64,000 nucleotides of DNA, taken from assembly GCF_048001765.1 (NCBI RefSeq), contig NZ_CP181447.1, positions 1,612,001 to 1,676,000 on the forward strand. The letters are read 5' to 3'. This document shows, piece after piece, positions 17,755 through 25,062 of the stretch. Source of the DNA: Bombiscardovia asteroides_K. GTDB taxonomy: Bacteria > Actinomycetota > Actinomycetes > Actinomycetales > Bifidobacteriaceae. Made by a program: the position numbers and the translations under genes. Numbering within the stretch: the first letter of the stretch is position 1; each line of letters begins with the position of its first letter. The notes under the pieces are model-generated. The model saw nothing but the letters and a program-made list of their open reading frames with translations, was not told the origin of the DNA and made no database searches.

Positions 17755-17789
17755 AAGCCCCCGGAACTTTTAGAAGGTTCCGGGGGCTT
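17755..17789 (-). terminator. Terminator after tRNA-Met
   Basis: AAGCCCCCGGAAC (17755-17767) pairs with GTTCCGGGGGCTT (17777-17789). On the minus strand it is followed by TATTGATAG, seven bases downstream of the tRNA 3' end. Confidence 0.8.
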
Positions 17790-17796
17790 GTTTGTG

Positions 17797-17870
17797 TGGG
17801 GCCTCAGGGGCTTGAACCCTGGACCGAACGATTATGAGTCGTTTGCTCTAACCGACTGAGCTAAGGCCCC
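17797..17870 (-). tRNA. tRNA-Met (CAT), elongator type
   Basis: Minus-strand cloverleaf of 74 nt: acceptor GGGGCCT pairs with AGGCCCC, D arm GCTC/GAGC, anticodon stem AACGA/TCGTT with loop CTCATAA (anticodon CAU), T arm CAGGG/CCCTG with TTCAAGC. CCA is not encoded. The anticodon arm resembles elongator Met tRNAs rather than the initiator; a lysidine-modified tRNA-Ile2 also has CAU, so that alternative cannot be excluded entirely. Confidence 0.93.
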
Positions 17871-17940
17871 ACGCCGATCGTATCGGCCAGAGTCATGGTA
17901 TCAAAACGACTCGTCATCAGCCAGATTCGGGTTGTCGGAC

Positions 17941-19569
17941 CTACTTGGTGATCTGGTTGTAGACAGGTAGGCCCATGTATCCGAAAGGAGCCTGGCGAAC
18001 CTGCTTGCCGGCCACTGCGGAGACCTTCCTGTACCAGAGCGGCAGCACCGGAAGGTCCTTGAAGAGCACGGCCTCGGCCTGGCGGTAATCCTGCATGGCT
18101 TCATCCTGATCGGTCTTGGAGGCGGCGCGGGAAAGGATGGCATCATATTCCGCGCTCTTGTAGTCCCCATTGTTCAGACCCTTGCCATCGGCCTGGCTGG
18201 AGGCATACCCCTGAACAAGGTAACCTTCGGGGTGGGGATAGTCCGAGGTGATGCCCGAATTGAAAATACTGTTGACCTGACGGTTATGAACCGCCGTATT
18301 GAATTCCTTGCCCGTCGGGAAGATATTCGGTTCCGTCTTGATGCCCAGAACCTGGGCGTACTCATGCAGAACCGCATCAACCCAGTCCTTGTCTGCCCCG
18401 TCGGCGCTGTAAGCGATGCGAAGCTTGCCCTCCCAGGGAGAGATGGCGTCAGCCTGCTTCCAAAGTTTACGGGCCTGATCCGGATCGTGGCTCAGCACCT
18501 CCTTGCCTTTGATATCGGAGGCATTCCCTCTGATGGTTGGGGCCAGGAAATCAGTGGCCGGCGTAACTGAACCAGCAAAGACCTTGCCGGCTATTTCCTT
18601 GCGATCCAAGGCATATGACAGGGCTGCCCTGCGAAGAGCGCCTTCCTGCCCCTGGAAATGCTGCAGGCCTTGTGGGATGGTCAGGGACCGGAAGGCAGGC
18701 CCCGGCTTGATCAAGGGCTGCAGGCCCGAATCGGTATGGAAGGTTTTCAGGCGGGAGACCGGAACCGTATCGAGCACATCCAGGTGACCGGCTTGGATAT
18801 CGGCATAGGCGGCATCGAGACTCTGGTAGTCCCTGAACTCCAGGCTTCCGTTGCGAGCCTTGCGTGGTCCCTTGTATGCGGGATCCTTCTCCAGCTTGAT
18901 CCCCTGGTTGGGCACCCATGATTTGAAACGGTAGGGTCCGTTCCCGATCGGTTTCTTGCCGAAGGCCTTGATGTCCTTGTAGGCGGACGCCGGCAGTGGA
19001 AGGAAGGCCACGTCTCCCACCTTGTATGGGAAGGAGGAATCCGGCTTGCTCATGGTCACCTCCAGGGTCAGGTCGTCTACCACCCTGAGGCCAGACAGAA
19101 GAGCCTTGGAGTCTCCATGCTCATCCTGCACCTGATCGTACCCGGCGATGGTCGAAAAAGCCGAGGCACCCAGCTGCCCATTGGCCGCATTCGCCGCGAA
19201 GGACCAGGAATCCGCATAGGTCTTGGCAGTGATCTTCTCCCCATTGCTGAAGGTGAGTCCTGGTTTGAGGACAATCGTGTACCGGCTGGCATCCTCATTG
19301 GGAGTAATCGATTTGGCCTCGACCAGGGTCATCCCGCCTCTGGCATCGAAGGTGACCAACCCATCGAAAAGCTGGGTCACAACCTTCCAGCCCGCAGTGT
19401 CGTTGGTGCTGGAGGGAATTAGGGGGGCAGTAGGTTCGGCATTGTTGACGCTGATGGCGGCCTGAGGGTCAATCCGGTCTTCTCGGGAAGCCTGTGAGGT
19501 GCCACAGGCGCCCGCTACCAGGATGAGCGGGAGCACCGCTGCTGCGAGATAGGAACGAAGCTTGGTCAT
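17941..19569 (-). CDS. oppA: Oligopeptide-type ABC transporter substrate-binding lipoprotein
   Basis: 542-residue extracytoplasmic solute-binding protein (SBP_bac_5 family). The signal peptide MTKLRSYLAAAVLPLILVAGAC ends in a lipobox with Cys22, so it should be lipid-anchored to the outer face of the membrane. Typical segments: NDTAGWKVVTQLFDGLVTFD, LKPGLTFSNGEKITAKTYADSW, KPIGNGPYRFKSW, and RRAALSYALDRKEIAGKVF. No permease or ATPase genes are adjacent, so it either serves a transporter encoded elsewhere or is a free-standing paralogue. Peptide specificity is inferred from the family. Confidence 0.92.
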   Translation of the reverse strand: MTKLRSYLAAAVLPLILVAGACGTSQASREDRIDPQAAISVNNAEPTAPLIPSSTNDTAGWKVVTQLFDGLVTFDARGGMTLVEAKSITPNEDASRYTIVLKPGLTFSNGEKITAKTYADSWSFAANAANGQLGASAFSTIAGYDQVQDEHGDSKALLSGLRVVDDLTLEVTMSKPDSSFPYKVGDVAFLPLPASAYKDIKAFGKKPIGNGPYRFKSWVPNQGIKLEKDPAYKGPRKARNGSLEFRDYQSLDAAYADIQAGHLDVLDTVPVSRLKTFHTDSGLQPLIKPGPAFRSLTIPQGLQHFQGQEGALRRAALSYALDRKEIAGKVFAGSVTPATDFLAPTIRGNASDIKGKEVLSHDPDQARKLWKQADAISPWEGKLRIAYSADGADKDWVDAVLHEYAQVLGIKTEPNIFPTGKEFNTAVHNRQVNSIFNSGITSDYPHPEGYLVQGYASSQADGKGLNNGDYKSAEYDAILSRAASKTDQDEAMQDYRQAEAVLFKDLPVLPLWYRKVSAVAGKQVRQAPFGYMGLPVYNQITK

Positions 19570-19672
19570 AATAGGACCCTTCCTGCCCGTTACGGGCTGT
19601 CACAGCTGTATAGGAAACACTGAGTCAATAAACATATGGTCAATACAGTCGGTTTGTCGAGGATGCCGATAT

Positions 19673-20299
19673 TCAGACCTGCCTGACATCCTGCCCGGAT
19701 GCCAGCCGATCCAGAGCACCAGTGCTGCCGATGGCCCGGAAGAGGAACCAGCTGGTCAGACCAGCCAGGACCACTCCGCTGATCAGTTCGCAGATGGTGC
19801 CGATAATCCCCCTTGGGCTGAGGAGGGAGACCCCCTGATAGTAGAAGGCCAGGAGAAAAGCGTTATAGACCAAGGCTATCAGGACGCCCCCCAGAACGGT
19901 CGTTCCCAGGGTCCAGCGGCGATAGCGGAATATTCCGAAGGCCAATTCCGCGCAAAGGGCCTCGACGATAGCCTCCACCAAAATCATCGGCACGTTATAG
20001 GCATTGCCAGGCAGAATCTCGACCAGGACGCTGATGATGCCGACATAGACGGCCGCGCCTGGCTTGCGCAATATCAACAGGGACAGGGTACAAGGAAAGT
20101 AGAAGACCCCGTGCAAAAGGGCCGCCGCCCCGGGAAGTAGGGCGGTCATAAGCGGGAATATCCACGAGGCCAGCAGGCTGGCCAACCAGTAAATCAACCC
20201 CGACACCGCGCCCAGACCAGCGCCGACCGCAATGTCAAGCGGCCTCCAGCGCAACTGATGAGCTGTGAAAATCCGACCCTGTTGCTGTTTTACCGTCAT
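19673..20299 (-). CDS. YkoE-like ECF transporter S component
   Basis: 208-residue integral membrane protein with about six hydrophobic segments. RWRPLDIAVGAGLGAVSGLIYW near the start, followed by LPGAAALLHGVFYFPCTLSLLILRKPGAA, fits the YkoE family of substrate-specific components of energy-coupling-factor transporters, which are linked to thiamine or hydroxymethylpyrimidine uptake. AAGGGAG precedes the ATG. The usual ATPase/T-component partners (ykoCD) are not nearby, and I did not find a TPP riboswitch upstream, so the vitamin assignment is tentative. Confidence 0.75.
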   Translation of the reverse strand: MTVKQQQGRIFTAHQLRWRPLDIAVGAGLGAVSGLIYWLASLLASWIFPLMTALLPGAAALLHGVFYFPCTLSLLILRKPGAAVYVGIISVLVEILPGNAYNVPMILVEAIVEALCAELAFGIFRYRRWTLGTTVLGGVLIALVYNAFLLAFYYQGVSLLSPRGIIGTICELISGVVLAGLTSWFLFRAIGSTGALDRLASGQDVRQV

Positions 20300-20603
20300 C
20301 GATACTCCCTTACGACCGTCGTAGAGCGGACGGCCCGTTCCTCATGCGCACAGCGATAGGACGGAGCCCACCCATACCAGCGAAGGCCCTTCCGGTGTTC
20401 CTTGACCTGCGCATGCCGGACGGGAACGCCGACTCAAGGCTACCCCGACTACGCCGGCAGAACCAGGGTCTGGTCATAGGTCTTCTTTATAGGCGGCCAT
20501 GCGTCTGCCGCTTCTTACTTATCAGCCCGGCGCATAAGTCAGAAGTTCCCACTACCATGAATGCAGTTTGCACTGTCTTTCTATGGTTCTGTGAGGTAGC
20601 TTC
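20300..20603. other. Intergenic region between ykoE-like gene and ettA
   Basis: Divergent spacer of about 300 bases. I checked the minus strand for TPP, FMN and cobalamin riboswitch cores and found no conserved blocks. Several short GC inverted repeats occur (for example ACCAG...CTGGT near 20464), none convincing. It presumably holds both promoters. Confidence 0.4.
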
Positions 20604-22280
20604 TTGGCCGAATTCATTTATCAGATGATCAAGGCGCGCAAGTCCTTCGGCGACCGCGTCATCCTGGACGATGTGACCCTGAGTTTCCTGCCCGGCGCCA
20701 AGATCGGCGTGGTGGGCCCCAACGGTATGGGCAAGTCCACCCTGCTGCGGATCATGGCCGGCCTGGACACGGTCAGCAACGGCGAGGCACAGCTCACCCC
20801 CGGCTATACGGTAGGCATCCTCCAGCAGGAGCCACCGCTGGACGAGGACAAGACCGTTGGTGAAAACATTCGCATGGCCTTCGGCGACATCATGAGCAAG
20901 GTGGATCGCTTCAACCAGATCGGCGAGCAGATGGCCGATCCCAACGCTGATTACGACGCTCTCATGACCGAGATGGGCCAGCTTCAGGAGCAGATCGATG
21001 CCGCCAACGGCTGGGACCTTGACTCCCAGCTGGACCAGGCCATGGATGCCCTGCAGTGCCCCGACCCGGACACCCCGGTCTCGGTCATCTCAGGAGGCGA
21101 GCGCCGCCGGGTGGCTCTATGCCGGCTTTTGCTTGAGGCCCCCGATCTGCTGCTGCTGGACGAGCCCACCAACCACCTGGATGCCGAGTCCATCCTCTGG
21201 CTGGAGCAGTACCTGCACACCTACAAGGGCGCCGTCCTGGCCGTGACCCACGACCGGTACTTCCTGGACAACGTGGCCGAGTGGATCTGTGAGGTGGACC
21301 GTGGCCACCTCTACCCCTACCAGGGCAACTACTCCACATACTTGGAGACCAAGGCCAAGCGTCTTGAGGTCCAGGGGCAGAAGGATGCCAAGCTGGCCAA
21401 GCGTCTCAACAACGAACTTGAATGGGTCCGCTCCTCCCCCAAGGCCCGGCAAGCCAAGAACAAGGCCCGCCTGGAGCGCTACGAGCAGATGGAGAACGAG
21501 GCCCGGAACAACAAGAAGCTGGACTTCTCGGAGATTCAGATTCCGCCGGGACCCCGCCTGGGCTCCAAGGTGCTGGAGGCCGAGCACATCCACAAGGCCT
21601 TTGGCGACCGCGTCCTGATCGACGATCTGAGCTTCACCCTGCCTCGAAACGGCATTGTGGGCGTCATAGGTCCCAATGGCGTGGGCAAGTCCACGCTCTT
21701 CAAGACCATCGTGGGCCTGGAGCCACTGACATCCGGCACTCTGGAGGTCGGCGACACGGTCAAGATCTCCTACGTGGATCAGAACCGCGAGGGCATCGAC
21801 CCCAACAAGAACCTCTGGGAGGTGGTCTCCGGGGGGCTGGACTTCATCGAGGTCGGCGGTGTCGAGGTGCCCACCCGCGCCTACGTAGCCTCCTTCGGCT
21901 TCAAGGGCTCGGATCAGCAGAAACCGGCCGGCGTCCTCTCCGGCGGAGAGCGCAACAGGCTGAACCTGGCACTCACCCTCAAGCAGGGCGGCAACCTGCT
22001 CCTCTTGGACGAGCCCACCAACGATCTGGACGTGGAGACACTGGAAAGTCTGGAGAATGCCCTGCTGGCCTTCCCCGGCTGCGCTGTGGTCATCTCCCAC
22101 GACCGCTGGTTCCTGGACAGGATCGCCACCCACATTCTGGCCTGGGAGGGCACGGATGAGAATCCGGCATCCTGGTATTGGTTCGAGGGCAACTTCCAGG
22201 CCTACCAGGAGAACAAGGTCAAGCGTCTGGGTGAGGAAGCCTCCAGGCCCCACCGCATCCACCGCAAACTGACCCGCTGA
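20604..22280 (+). CDS. ettA: Energy-dependent translational throttle protein (ABC-F ATPase)
   Basis: 558-residue cytoplasmic ABC-F protein that binds the ribosomal E site and couples translation to the ATP/ADP state. Two ATP-binding domains: Walker A GPNGMGKST (about 37-45), signature SGGERRRVAL, LLLDEPTNHLD; then GPNGVGKST, SGGERNRLNLAL, LLLDEPTNDLD. The linker (about 245-325; LAKRLNNELEWVRSSPKARQ) is the P-site-tRNA-interaction motif. No membrane segments. The start is TTG, placed because TTG-GCC-GAA-TTC gives the family start MAEFIYQM, with GAGG 7 bases upstream. It is not one of the antibiotic-resistance ABC-F types by sequence. Confidence 0.95.
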   Translation: MAEFIYQMIKARKSFGDRVILDDVTLSFLPGAKIGVVGPNGMGKSTLLRIMAGLDTVSNGEAQLTPGYTVGILQQEPPLDEDKTVGENIRMAFGDIMSKVDRFNQIGEQMADPNADYDALMTEMGQLQEQIDAANGWDLDSQLDQAMDALQCPDPDTPVSVISGGERRRVALCRLLLEAPDLLLLDEPTNHLDAESILWLEQYLHTYKGAVLAVTHDRYFLDNVAEWICEVDRGHLYPYQGNYSTYLETKAKRLEVQGQKDAKLAKRLNNELEWVRSSPKARQAKNKARLERYEQMENEARNNKKLDFSEIQIPPGPRLGSKVLEAEHIHKAFGDRVLIDDLSFTLPRNGIVGVIGPNGVGKSTLFKTIVGLEPLTSGTLEVGDTVKISYVDQNREGIDPNKNLWEVVSGGLDFIEVGGVEVPTRAYVASFGFKGSDQQKPAGVLSGGERNRLNLALTLKQGGNLLLLDEPTNDLDVETLESLENALLAFPGCAVVISHDRWFLDRIATHILAWEGTDENPASWYWFEGNFQAYQENKVKRLGEEASRPHRIHRKLTR

Positions 22281-22320
22281 GCGGAGCAAATCACAAGATA
22301 GTAAGGGGCCGAGGAGAAGC

Positions 22321-23235
22321 ATGAGCACCGAGGATGAACCGCTGGCTCAAACCATCGCTGCGCTGAAGCTGCAGGAACAGCAGCACACTGATGGCCGTAC
22401 CAGCTTTCTGGGCGATTCGCTGGACTTCCCCACAGGTCGCCTTTATGGAGGCCAGCTGTTGGGGCAGACCATCATGGCCGGCGGGAGGACCGTGCCCGAA
22501 GGTCGGCTGCCCCACTCGATGCATGCCTATTACCTGCGCACCGGACTCCCAAATCGGGACGTTCAAGCGGAAGTCGAGACCATTCGCGACGGGCACTCCT
22601 TCTCCTCCAGACGAGTTGATCTGCACCAGGGTGAACGGACCATCCTGAACGCCCTGCTCTCCTACCAGCAGGTCGGCCAGGAGGGCATCCGCTATGCCGA
22701 CCCTATGCCGATGGGATTGCCTGATCCGGAGGATCTGCCTGGCTCCCGGGAGCTGATGGAACCCTATGCCGATCAGTCCGCTTTCGCTGACTACTACGCC
22801 CATCAGAGCCCCTTCGACATGCGCCATGTCGGCGGCACGGTACTGCTGGACGATGCTGATGATGCGGAAAATGGGGATTCCAAGAATGGCAGCAGGAGCC
22901 GCCAGGCCGTTTGGAGCCGCACCCAGGGAAGAGCCGACCTGGACCCGCTGATGCGTCGGGCCCTGCTGGCCATGGAATGCGATCAGATCATGATGGAGCC
23001 CGCCCTGCGCCGTGCCGGAGTGAGCATGACCACCCCAGGAATCTCCTTCGCTTCCATCGACCATGCCATGTGGTGGTATCAGGATCTGGACCCCTGTGAC
23101 TGGCACTGCTTCATCCAGGAGTCCCCTGTAGCCGATCACGGCCGCAGCCTGTGCATGGCCAAGGTCTATAACCGCCAGGGTGACCTAGCTGCCTACATGG
23201 TTCAGGAGGCCATGATCAGGGTGCCCAAAGACTGA
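22321..23235 (+). CDS. tesB: Acyl-CoA thioesterase II
   Basis: 304 residues, double hot-dog thioesterase that hydrolyses acyl-CoA to free fatty acid and CoA. Seen: RLYGGQLLGQTIMAG in the first domain, HSFSSRRVDLHQ, and FASIDHAMWWYQ in the second domain, the TesB-type catalytic region. A ~25-residue Asp/Asn/Ser-rich insert (about 175-200) is unusual. Starts 40 bases after ettA with GAGGAG upstream, so likely cotranscribed. Physiological role in bifidobacteria is unclear. Confidence 0.9.
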   Translation: MSTEDEPLAQTIAALKLQEQQHTDGRTSFLGDSLDFPTGRLYGGQLLGQTIMAGGRTVPEGRLPHSMHAYYLRTGLPNRDVQAEVETIRDGHSFSSRRVDLHQGERTILNALLSYQQVGQEGIRYADPMPMGLPDPEDLPGSRELMEPYADQSAFADYYAHQSPFDMRHVGGTVLLDDADDAENGDSKNGSRSRQAVWSRTQGRADLDPLMRRALLAMECDQIMMEPALRRAGVSMTTPGISFASIDHAMWWYQDLDPCDWHCFIQESPVADHGRSLCMAKVYNRQGDLAAYMVQEAMIRVPKD

Positions 23236-23343
23236 ACTTCCACTACCTCATCGCATATTCTTCCCCAGCAAGGAATCAATAGCTTGGTCGGCAGCAGGCC
23301 GGCTATCTTCAGCAACGTCCCCAGCTAGGGCCTTGAACGCTGT

Positions 23344-23901
23344 TCAGTCATGTCTTTTGCCTGAATCGGCCTTTATCTCCGCCCTATCAGCGGTATTGGC
23401 CGCATCTGCCATCGGTCTTCGCGAGGACTTCTTGCGCCGGTCTGGGTTCTCGGGCCCGTCATCCGGGGGCAACTGACAGAGCCACTCCCCCACTGCCCCG
23501 GCCACCACATCGAGCAGACAGACCAGGGAGGCGACCAGGCACTCCTGCATGACCCGTGTGTAATAGGGCGCGCCTGCATGGCCCATGCTGATCAGGGCCT
23601 GACTGCCGTACCAGCCCAACAGGGCTGCACAGGCGATGCCCAAGGCCTTGCTCATGATCAGCACATTGACCGCGAAGCGCAAATCCATCTCCTTGCGGTC
23701 TCCCTTGGCGTAGCGATGCACCTGGAAGGCCATGATCAGGATGGCCACCCCCAGCAGGAAGAGCAATACGCTGACCAGCCAGGGAACCCCCATGAGGTCC
23801 GTCCTGGTGGACATGCCCAGTTTCGAGATGCCGGCGCCTCCCATCAGCCCAAGGACCAGGGCAACCAGATAGTGCACGAGCGGTGTGCGGCGGGCCCTCA
23901 T
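23344..23901 (-). CDS. DUF3180 membrane protein
   Basis: 185 residues with four hydrophobic segments (about 10-30, 40-60, 78-98, 118-138) and a charged C-terminal tail. It matches the actinobacterial DUF3180 family, which is nearly always encoded right after folK. Here its start overlaps the folBK stop by 4 bases (ATGA). Function unknown. Confidence 0.82.
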   Translation of the reverse strand: MRARRTPLVHYLVALVLGLMGGAGISKLGMSTRTDLMGVPWLVSVLLFLLGVAILIMAFQVHRYAKGDRKEMDLRFAVNVLIMSKALGIACAALLGWYGSQALISMGHAGAPYYTRVMQECLVASLVCLLDVVAGAVGEWLCQLPPDDGPENPDRRKKSSRRPMADAANTADRAEIKADSGKRHD

Positions 23902-24980
23902 GACAAACCGTCCAGAATCCAGTCCTCCGAGACCAGGCTGATGCGATCACGGTCAGGAGCACGGTTGGTCAGGCTTACCAGGCAGGACCCGTCAGCACCA
24001 GGCAGGCAGTGTTCCGGCTCCAAATAAGCCCAGGGAATCAAAATGCGCGATGGAGCATCAGCAGTCAGCAGAGGAGGACGGTCCTGTGAAGGCAGAATCG
24101 AGCCGTCCGAGGTCTCTACCTCCACCACATCGGCATCCAGCCCGCCCATCTGTCTGATAGGAGCGGCCACCATGTCCAGGGCCGACCGCAGCTCCCCCAG
24201 ATTCAGAGGCGTCTGTAGGATAACCACAGCCGATAGACGCTGATCCCCCTGATCGTCCCGATAGGCATATAGAGGCGAGATGCCGACCAACTGGCTGCCA
24301 GGAATCCCGTCCAGGGCTGCAAGAGCGTGGAGCATGGTCAATCGGTCGGTTCCCGATGCCCCCTCCAGCGCAATCACATCACGCATCAAAAGACCCTGTG
24401 GTTGAGCTCCCTCAACAGTCTGCTGACTGTTCGCTTCGTTATCGTTCTCCGGACCTGAGGATGGTTTGTTCTGCGTAGAGGAAGTCACAGGGTGACGCAG
24501 CCGCGCCTGCGTTGCATGACCAGAATCGGCCTGACCAGACAGCAGGAGGGAAGGATGCCCTAGAGCTGCATTTCCGCCGCCGCTTACACGTCCAGACTCC
24601 ATGCTGCCGTGGTTACCCTGCACCTGGTCGTCGGCCGCCCGCTCCAGGGTGACGCCTACCTGAAAATCGACTCCTGTTCCCTGGTCAGCCCCCAGACGGG
24701 TGACTGTAACCCTTGTGCGGCGAATCTGGTGGGAGAGCAGGATGGCATCTGCCACCTTGGCGGTCAGAGATTCCAGAATCTCATAGGCCGGCTCGTTCTG
24801 GATCAGGTTGACGATACGACGGACAATCTGCACATAGTCCACGGTCTGAGTGCCGTCGTTGAGTCTGCCTGCCTCACTCAAATCCAGGTAGAGGACGGCA
24901 TCGACCTGGTAGCCGAATCCAGACTTCTGCTGGCCGTGCAGGGGTGCGACCTTGATGGAGCTCAAACGGATGGAATCCAT
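23898..24980 (-). CDS. folBK: FolB-FolK fusion with degenerate active sites
   Basis: 360 residues: a dihydroneopterin aldolase-like domain (about 1-113), a low-complexity linker (about 114-199), and a HPPK-like domain (about 200-340). FolB framework LDLSEAG and TVDY (Tyr49) is kept, but the usual glutamate in the GYHG..E region is absent (LHGQQKSGFGYQ) and the K-P catalytic segment reads RLGADQ. The HPPK part aligns from VIALEGASGTDR (normally IGSNLGD) and keeps D282/D284, but the preceding Arg and the PH histidine seem lost. Start at ATG 24980 behind GGGAGGAG. No folE or folP precedes it. Likely reduced or lost folate function. Confidence 0.82.
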   Translation of the reverse strand: MDSIRLSSIKVAPLHGQQKSGFGYQVDAVLYLDLSEAGRLNDGTQTVDYVQIVRRIVNLIQNEPAYEILESLTAKVADAILLSHQIRRTRVTVTRLGADQGTGVDFQVGVTLERAADDQVQGNHGSMESGRVSGGGNAALGHPSLLLSGQADSGHATQARLRHPVTSSTQNKPSSGPENDNEANSQQTVEGAQPQGLLMRDVIALEGASGTDRLTMLHALAALDGIPGSQLVGISPLYAYRDDQGDQRLSAVVILQTPLNLGELRSALDMVAAPIRQMGGLDADVVEVETSDGSILPSQDRPPLLTADAPSRILIPWAYLEPEHCLPGADGSCLVSLTNRAPDRDRISLVSEDWILDGLS

Positions 24981-25062
24981 GATGTATGCTCCTCCCTTGC
25001 CTTGGAACATTCACTGCCGCCTGGCCCGGAACCATAAGCATGGCACCGAGCCGATCCGGAAT

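Noticed and set aside
17558..17755. 65-codon ORF between the small-transcript terminator and the tRNA-Met terminator
   Set aside because: It has no ribosome binding site and crosses the terminator hairpin; composition is not protein-like.
20300..20520. TPP riboswitch upstream of the YkoE-like gene
   Set aside because: The conserved CTGAGA and ACCTGAT blocks are absent on the minus strand.
21117..22328. Minus-strand ORF of 403 codons opposite ettA
   Set aside because: Mirror reading of an intact ABC-F gene; no motifs, composition dominated by Leu/Val/Gly/Gln from reverse codons.
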